From NCBI GenBank assembly GCA_043101615.1, contig JBICID010000099.1:1-27649 (forward strand): a DNA stretch of 27,649 nucleotides. Reading direction: 5' to 3'. The stretch comes from JBLHKT01 sp043101615 (GTDB lineage Bacteria > Planctomycetota > Phycisphaerae > Phycisphaerales > UBA1924). Both the position numbers and the translations under genes were made by a program. Shown one piece after another: positions 22,415 through 27,649 of this stretch (position 1 is the first letter of the stretch; every line of letters starts with the position of its first letter). The notes beneath the pieces are model-generated. The model saw only the letters and a list, made by a program, of their open reading frames with translations. It did not search any database and was not told the origin of the DNA.

Positions 22415-23817
22415 TGATCCTCCTCGGGCTCTACCTGTTCACCCTCGCGGGGTTCGTCGCGCTGCTCATGGTCTGGCAGCACGCCTCGGGCAGGCACGAG
22501 ATCCTGTCGCTGCGCAACATCGCCCTCGTCGGACTGATCCTCTTCCAGATCACCTCGGTCGGTCTCCGGATGATCAACGAGAACTACGACTACTTCAGGC
22601 TGCAGGACCCCGGCGCGGCCGGGCTGGAGTTCGCCGCCTTCGTCACCATCTTCTTCATCGTGTTCGCGCTCAGCTACCGCTGGGGGCCGCTGGCCGGCAA
22701 GGTCGCCGCCAGGGTCCCGCGGGTGCCAGAGACGAACAACCCGATGGCGCTGATCGGACTGGCGATCCTGCTGACGCTGCTGGCGGTCCCGCTCCGCTTC
22801 GCCGTGAACGTGCCCGTGCTCGGGGTGGTCGCGGACTTCCTGGGGGTGGCGACGGCGGCGATGGCCTGCGGGCTGCTCGGCTGGGTGTGGGCCCCCCGGC
22901 TGCTGAACCCGGCCTACGCGGGCATCGCGCTCTTCTTCGTCGCCGCGAACCTGGTCACCGTGATGACCGGCTCCTTCGGGCGCCGCTCCATCGTGGCGGT
23001 CTTCGGGTGCATGGTCTGGGGCATGTACTTCGCCCACTGGCGCTACCTGCCCACCCGCACGCTGCTGACGCGCCTCGCCCTGCTCTCGGCCGGGCCCCTG
23101 CTCTTCGTCGCCCTGTACACCTCCGTCCGCTCCGCCGCCGAGCACGACCGCTCCGCCGGCGACCACATCTCCGCGATGCAGACGACCGGCAGCGTCGCGA
23201 CGGGCGTCGCCAAGCTCATCGACGGCCAGGCCACCGGGCCGGCGTCGCTGTGGCTGATCGAGAACTACCCCGAGAGCTACGAGCCCCGCCACCTCTTCAC
23301 GCTCCGGTACTTCTTCGCGCTCAACGTGCCCCGGATGCTGTGGCCGGGCAAGCCGGAGCCGCAGTCCGTGCTCATCGCGGACCAGGCCAACATCCAGCGC
23401 GTCCAGCAGGACCGCATCAAGCTCTCCTGCGGGATCGTCGGCGTCGCCGCGGCCGAGGGAGGCTGGTACGCGATCATCGTCTACGGGCTCTGCCTCGGCG
23501 TGTTCGTGCGCGTCTTCGACGAGATCGTGCGCCACCAGCCCACCACCCCCTTCATCGTGCTGCCCGTCGGCGCGGCGCTGGGCCAGATCCTCGGCCTGGC
23601 GCGGGGCGACACCTCCACCTTCGCCAACACCTACTTCATCACCACGCTCGGCGCCCTGGCCATCATGATCCCGGTCGGACGATTCATGGCGCGATTCAAC
23701 GCCGACGCCATCGCCGGCTACGACGGCTACGACGACTACACCGAGGACGGCGTCGGGCCCGGCCACGACGACCCCGAGGGCTGGCGCGCCGAGGGCTCAC
23801 CGGACTACGCCGCCTGA
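22411..23817 (+). CDS. Wzy-like oligosaccharide repeat-unit polymerase
   Basis: This 468-residue integral membrane protein has roughly ten to twelve hydrophobic segments, starting at 2-20, with others near 36-55, 68-88, 110-155 and 165-215. A long polar loop at about 245-330 lies between late helices, as in O-antigen and oligosaccharide polymerases, where that periplasmic loop holds functional Arg residues. The C-terminal 40 residues are acidic and Tyr/Gly/Asp-rich and likely cytoplasmic. Wzy proteins have low sequence conservation, so the call rests on topology and on its place between a sulfotransferase and a flippase. A ligase of the WaaL type is possible but less fitting. It overlaps the upstream gene by four bases. 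Confidence 0.75.
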   Translation: MMILLGLYLFTLAGFVALLMVWQHASGRHEILSLRNIALVGLILFQITSVGLRMINENYDYFRLQDPGAAGLEFAAFVTIFFIVFALSYRWGPLAGKVAARVPRVPETNNPMALIGLAILLTLLAVPLRFAVNVPVLGVVADFLGVATAAMACGLLGWVWAPRLLNPAYAGIALFFVAANLVTVMTGSFGRRSIVAVFGCMVWGMYFAHWRYLPTRTLLTRLALLSAGPLLFVALYTSVRSAAEHDRSAGDHISAMQTTGSVATGVAKLIDGQATGPASLWLIENYPESYEPRHLFTLRYFFALNVPRMLWPGKPEPQSVLIADQANIQRVQQDRIKLSCGIVGVAAAEGGWYAIIVYGLCLGVFVRVFDEIVRHQPTTPFIVLPVGAALGQILGLARGDTSTFANTYFITTLGALAIMIPVGRFMARFNADAIAGYDGYDDYTEDGVGPGHDDPEGWRAEGSPDYAA

Positions 23818-23823
23818 CACGCG

Positions 23824-25443
23824 ATGCCGCCGACTCGCACCACCTCGGAGTCCAGGCGCGGCCTCGCCCGCATCGCCACCAACTACTCGCGCCTCGCGCT
23901 CACCCTCGCCTTCGGACTCGTCCAGATCCCAATCCTCTACACCGGCCTCGGCAAGGACGCATTCGGCGTCTGGGGGCTCCTCATCTCCACCGGCGGCATC
24001 GCGGGCATGTTCCGCGAGGTCGTCATGCGAGGGCTCAACCGGGAGCTCGGCGAGGCCTTCCACTCCGGCAGCGACAGCACCTTCCGGGAGACCTTTCGGG
24101 CGGCCTGCGTCGTCTGCGCGGGCCTCACCGCGGGCGCCGCCCTGCTGTTCGCGGCCATGATCGCCATCGTCCCGCTCTTCAACGTCCCGGACCACCTCGT
24201 CGCGCCCGCACGATGGGCCCTGGTCGGACGCGGGCTGTTCACCTGCGTCGTGCTCTGCCTCACCCCCACCATCAACATCCTCATCGTCTCCGAGCGCATG
24301 ACCCTGCACAACGCCTGGGTCACCATCGAACGCGCCGCCCCGCTCACCGTCGCCGTCGTCCTCTTCCCCGTCCTGGCCATCGACGATCCCGGTCGCGGCC
24401 TCACCCTCTTCGGGCTCTGGTCCGGAGCCGGCATGGGGGCGATCGCCGTTCTCGCCGCCGCGGCGATGATCGCGCTCGACCGACGCACCATCCCCACGCT
24501 CGGGCGAGCCGCGCGTGGCCCCCTGCGCTCCATACTCACCACAGGGGGATGGAACGCCGCCGTGACCGTCGCGCTCAACCTCCACCTCCGGCTCGCGAAC
24601 ATCATCCTCAACCTGGCCTTCAACCAGTCCACGGCCCTGACGCTCAACTCGGTGTACACCATCGCCATCCAGCTCACCTCCTACGCGCGGATGGCCACCG
24701 TGGGCATGACCGACGGGCTCGACGCAGTCGCCGCACGCCTCTCGACCACGGAGTCCACCCTCGACCGACTCCGCCGCCTGTCCAGGGCCTCCACGCGCCT
24801 GCACGCCCTCGTGGCGCTCCCCGCGGCGCTGGCCATCGGCGTGCTCGTCGAGCCCCTCCTGATGGTCTGGGTCGCCGACCGCTTCGAGAACCCCGACGTC
24901 GAGCTCCCCCTGGCCGTCGCCACCATCCGGCTGCTGGCCCTGGGCATGGCCGCCCGGTCCGTCTCCGACGGGTGGATACGGCTGCTCTACGGCGCCGGCT
25001 ACGTCTCCAGGTACGCCCCCTTGATCCTCGTCGGCGGGCTCGGGAACCCCGTGCTCGCGATCGCGCTGATCATCGCCGCCAAGGGGGGCCTCCTCCCGGA
25101 CAGCATCGCCTTCTACGCCCCGGCGATCGCCTACTCGGCCATCTTCATCGTGGTGCACGTCGTGCTCCTGTCCCGCATCGCCGGACGCTGCCTCGAGGAA
25201 TCCACCGCCCAGACCCTCGCCCCGATCGGGCGCCCGCTGTTCATCACGCTCCTGGCCAGCCCGATGCTGTGGCTGCCGGGCTGGCTCGGCATCACCGGGG
25301 ACTGGCTCGTCATCCTGGGCGCGGGCGCGGGCTACACCGGCGTGTTCGCGCCGCTCGCGTGGTTCGTGGTGCTGTCCGCGGGCGAGCGCCAGCGCATCGC
25401 CCGCAAGCTGCTCGGTCGCGGGGCCGAGCCCGACAGCGACTGA
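23824..25443 (+). CDS. Wzx-like polysaccharide flippase (MOP superfamily)
   Basis: This 539-residue protein has about twelve to fourteen membrane helices. It begins, after a polar N-terminus (1-12), with a Tyr-Ser-Arg-Leu-Ala-Leu helix and YTGLGKDAFGVWGLLIST (40-57), the characteristic opening of Wzx and other polysaccharide exporters (fold of the MATE/MOP group). Charged residues are scattered in the helices, for example the Arg near 261 and the Asp-Gly-Leu-Asp stretch near 300. It should move the undecaprenyl-linked repeat unit across the inner membrane for Wzy. ATG 23824 lies seven bases after the polymerase stop. The C-terminal end (about 520-539) is basic and cytoplasmic. Confidence 0.85.
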   Translation: MPPTRTTSESRRGLARIATNYSRLALTLAFGLVQIPILYTGLGKDAFGVWGLLISTGGIAGMFREVVMRGLNRELGEAFHSGSDSTFRETFRAACVVCAGLTAGAALLFAAMIAIVPLFNVPDHLVAPARWALVGRGLFTCVVLCLTPTINILIVSERMTLHNAWVTIERAAPLTVAVVLFPVLAIDDPGRGLTLFGLWSGAGMGAIAVLAAAAMIALDRRTIPTLGRAARGPLRSILTTGGWNAAVTVALNLHLRLANIILNLAFNQSTALTLNSVYTIAIQLTSYARMATVGMTDGLDAVAARLSTTESTLDRLRRLSRASTRLHALVALPAALAIGVLVEPLLMVWVADRFENPDVELPLAVATIRLLALGMAARSVSDGWIRLLYGAGYVSRYAPLILVGGLGNPVLAIALIIAAKGGLLPDSIAFYAPAIAYSAIFIVVHVVLLSRIAGRCLEESTAQTLAPIGRPLFITLLASPMLWLPGWLGITGDWLVILGAGAGYTGVFAPLAWFVVLSAGERQRIARKLLGRGAEPDSD

Positions 25444-25447
25444 TCCC

Positions 25448-25453
25448 TACCCT
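25448..25453 (+). promoter_or_regulatory. Candidate -10 element for leaderless cysS
   Basis: TACCCT ends seven bases before the cysS ATG (25460), in a 16-base spacer with no ribosome-binding site. No -35 match. Confidence 0.4.
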
Positions 25454-25459
25454 TCCCCC

Positions 25460-27088
25460 ATGACCCCCCCCGCTCTCCGCCTCTACAACACCGCCACCAA
25501 CCGCGTCGAGCCGGTCCGCGTCGCCGACCCGGCCAGCGTCACCTTCTACACCTGCGGCCCGACCGTCTACGATTACGCCCACATCGGCAACTTCCGCAGC
25601 TTCCTGGCCGCGGACCTCTTGCGCCGCTACCTGGAGTCCCCCTTCTGCAACGAGGGCCGGGGCTACGACGTCGCCCACATCGTCAACATGACCGATGTCG
25701 GCCACATGACCGATGACGAGGTCGCGGACGGCTCGGGCGAGGACAAGATGGAGGTCGCCCGCAAGCGGCTGCTCGAGGACAAGAAGTCGGGCAAGCTGCC
25801 GGCCGGCGTGGACATCGACCCCAGCGACCCCATGGCCGTGGCGGAGTTCTACATCCACGCTTTCCTGAAGGACTCGCGAGCGCTCGGCTTCAAGGTCGCC
25901 TTCGACCAGCAGGAGCACGCCGAGGTCATGCCCCGGCCCACGCAGTACATCCAGCCCATGATCGATCTCGTCCAGACGCTGATCGACAGCGGGCACGCCT
26001 ACGTGGCCGTCGATGGCGTGGTCTACTTCGACACACAGTCCTTCCCCAAGTACGGGCAGCTCTCGGGCAACACGCTCGATCGGCTGCGCTCCGGCGCCGG
26101 CGGGCGCGTGACGGAGGACACGCAGGCGGTGAAGAAGCATCCGGCGGACTTCATGCTCTGGAAGCCGGACAAGACGCACCTCATGCGCTGGGACAGCCCC
26201 TGGGGCGAGGGGTATCCGGGGTGGCATCTCGAGTGCTCCGTCATGGCCCAGCACCTGCTCGGCGCCGACACGAACGGCGTCATCGACCTGCACTCGGGCG
26301 GCGAGGACAACCTCTTCCCGCACCACGAGTGCGAGGTCGCCCAATCCTGCGGCGCGACGGGCGAGGAGCACTTCGCCCGCTACTGGTTCCACCCCCGCCA
26401 CCTCTTCGTCGAGGGCGGGAAGATGAGCAAGTCCAAGGGCACCTTCTACACACTGCAGCAGCTCTGCGATGAAGGCTACGCCCCGGCGGCCATCCGCCTG
26501 GAACTCATCAGGACGCACTACCGCAGCAACGCCAACTTCACCTTCCAGGGACTCAAGGACAGCGCCAAGATGCTGGCTCGCTGGAAGGAAGCGCGGATCC
26601 AGATCGCCCGCCAGTCGCTCGCCTGGAACCAGCACACCGTCGCCGCCGCCCGCAAGCGCCTGCACGCCGCCTTCAAGGCGGCCATGGACGACGATCTCAA
26701 CATCGCCGGCGCGATGGGAGAGATCAACAAGTTCCTCAACGAAGCGCAGGGCTATCCGGTCGACGACACGAAGACAGTCCTGGAGGAGCGCGACAGTCGG
26801 CGCATCCTGGAGGAGTACCCCGAGCAGGTCGATGAACTGGGCCTGCTCGATGTCTTCGCCGACATCGGGCCGGTGCTGGGCGTGTTCGAGTTGGAAGACG
26901 CGGCCGAGCCCACCGCCGCGGCGGATGTGGATGCGGCGCTGGTCGAGTCGAAGATCGCCGAGCGGGCCCAAGCGCGGAAGGCCAAGGATTGGGGCCGCGC
27001 CGATGCGATTCGCGAGGAACTGGACGCCCTGGGCGTGGAGTTGATCGACTCGGCGAAGGGCACGACGTGGAAGGTCAAGACGGGGTAA
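25460..27088 (+). CDS. cysS: Cysteinyl-tRNA synthetase
   Basis: CysRS charges tRNA-Cys in the cytoplasm. The 542-residue protein has the class I motifs HIGN (41-44, in YDYAHIGN) and KMSKS (321-325), and the zinc-site residues Cys32 (YTCGPT), Cys259 (HLECS) and the GGEDNLFPHHECE block. It is about 80 residues longer than E. coli CysRS (461). Part of the excess is an insertion after NMTDVGHMTDDE, a charged Lys/Glu/Asp-rich stretch at about 85-125, where the E. coli enzyme has a short turn. The C-terminal WGRADAIREELDALGVELIDS helix-and-turn is conserved. It starts 16 bases after the flippase gene, probably from its own leaderless promoter. Proximity to the sulfur genes may be chance. Confidence 0.95.
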   Translation: MTPPALRLYNTATNRVEPVRVADPASVTFYTCGPTVYDYAHIGNFRSFLAADLLRRYLESPFCNEGRGYDVAHIVNMTDVGHMTDDEVADGSGEDKMEVARKRLLEDKKSGKLPAGVDIDPSDPMAVAEFYIHAFLKDSRALGFKVAFDQQEHAEVMPRPTQYIQPMIDLVQTLIDSGHAYVAVDGVVYFDTQSFPKYGQLSGNTLDRLRSGAGGRVTEDTQAVKKHPADFMLWKPDKTHLMRWDSPWGEGYPGWHLECSVMAQHLLGADTNGVIDLHSGGEDNLFPHHECEVAQSCGATGEEHFARYWFHPRHLFVEGGKMSKSKGTFYTLQQLCDEGYAPAAIRLELIRTHYRSNANFTFQGLKDSAKMLARWKEARIQIARQSLAWNQHTVAAARKRLHAAFKAAMDDDLNIAGAMGEINKFLNEAQGYPVDDTKTVLEERDSRRILEEYPEQVDELGLLDVFADIGPVLGVFELEDAAEPTAAADVDAALVESKIAERAQARKAKDWGRADAIREELDALGVELIDSAKGTTWKVKTG

Positions 27089-27094
27089 GACACC

Positions 27095-27649
27095 GTGGGC
27101 GAGAAAGACGCGGATGTCGAGCGAACCCTGGCGCCGAGTGCTGCGATGTACCTGCGGCGCAGGAGAAGTTTGACGTGGGAGGTGGTGCTGTGGCTGATCG
27201 CGCTGCTCCTCGCGATGGCGATCGTGCTATGGCTGATGCGAACGGTCTCCAGCCCGATTGGTGCATCGCTGCGAATGGTCACATTGGGCCTCTGCGTCGC
27301 CTTGACGATTGTGGCCTACAAACTCGTCCCGACCGTGACACCCCAGAAGCCGAACCGATTTGCCAAGCGTGGACGTGGCTGGTTTCTGCAACCGGTCGCA
27401 TGCTGGGCCCTCGGCATGCAGCCACACGAGATCAGGTTCGCCGACGCCGGCTTCGGCTTGCGTCACCACTTCGCCCTGGTGCTGTTGGATAGGCCGTACA
27501 TCCGCAACCTCGCGGGTATGTTCATCTGCGTGTACGGGGCCATTCCACTCGCCCTTGTGATTGTCCTGGCCCTGCCGGTCCAGCAGCGGGTACTCAGCGG
27601 GGGCCTGCTGGTGCTGCTGGCGGGCCTGTTCATGTTGCTCCTGTATCGA
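27095..27649 (+). CDS. Membrane protein of unknown function (partial, runs off right edge)
   Basis: From GTG 27095, six bases after the cysS stop, a frame stays open for 185 codons to the edge. It has a charged N-terminus (1-27, several Arg), two membrane helices (about 28-48 and 58-77), a polar, basic middle (80-135) with Arg, His and Trp, and two more hydrophobic stretches (about 138-160 and 165-184). No family is recognised. Codon usage is less GC-extreme than in the polysaccharide cluster. No strong ribosome-binding site is visible, so GTG 27095 or the downstream ATG at 27146 could be the start. Confidence 0.6.
   Translation, partial: MGEKDADVERTLAPSAAMYLRRRRSLTWEVVLWLIALLLAMAIVLWLMRTVSSPIGASLRMVTLGLCVALTIVAYKLVPTVTPQKPNRFAKRGRGWFLQPVACWALGMQPHEIRFADAGFGLRHHFALVLLDRPYIRNLAGMFICVYGAIPLALVIVLALPVQQRVLSGGLLVLLAGLFMLLLYR

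Overview
The window is very GC-rich bacterial DNA, and its gene style suggests the phylum Planctomycetota, most likely class Phycisphaerae. The evidence is two secreted proteins with PEP-CTERM-like tails (hydrophobic segment then an Arg cluster), three small membrane proteins with CxxC...CxxC zinc ribbons, an enlarged cysteinyl-tRNA synthetase, and many short or leaderless 5' ends with a TANNNT box. This is an inference from style; no rRNA or other marker is present. I saw no tRNA, rRNA, CRISPR array, transposase or integrase. No gene-free stretch exceeds 300 bases.

Layout. 1-660: start of an exported protein (minus strand) and, divergently, pyrE. 661-4503: a small zinc-ribbon membrane protein, two PEP-CTERM-like secreted proteins, an unrecognised lipoprotein and a 78-residue companion. 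4510-8738: sulfate activation, with cysD-cysN on the minus strand and, divergently, cysC and a CysQ/HAL2-type 3'-phosphoadenosine phosphatase. 8739-9673: a repeat-bearing spacer and two zinc-ribbon membrane proteins. 9804-11675: an SLC13-type permease with two RCK_C domains. 11881-25443: a polysaccharide cluster with a formyltransferase, a GT4, a GT2 fused to a hexapeptide acyltransferase, two sulfotransferases, a second acyltransferase, another GT4, a third sulfotransferase, a methyltransferase, a fourth sulfotransferase, a Wzy-like polymerase and a Wzx-like flippase. 25460-27088: cysS. 27095 to the right edge: a partial membrane protein.

How it fits together (inference). The permease could bring in sulfate; CysDN makes APS; CysC makes PAPS; four sulfotransferases could use PAPS to decorate a glycan; the HAL2-type phosphatase removes the inhibitory by-product PAP. 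The glycosyltransferases, acyltransferases, formyltransferase and methyltransferase would build and decorate a repeat unit that Wzx flips and Wzy polymerises. No PAPS or sulfite reductase is present here, so the locus looks built for sulfonation rather than cysteine synthesis. The most interesting reading is a self-contained locus for a sulfated extracellular polysaccharide. An initiating sugar-phosphate transferase and outer-membrane export genes are not in the window.
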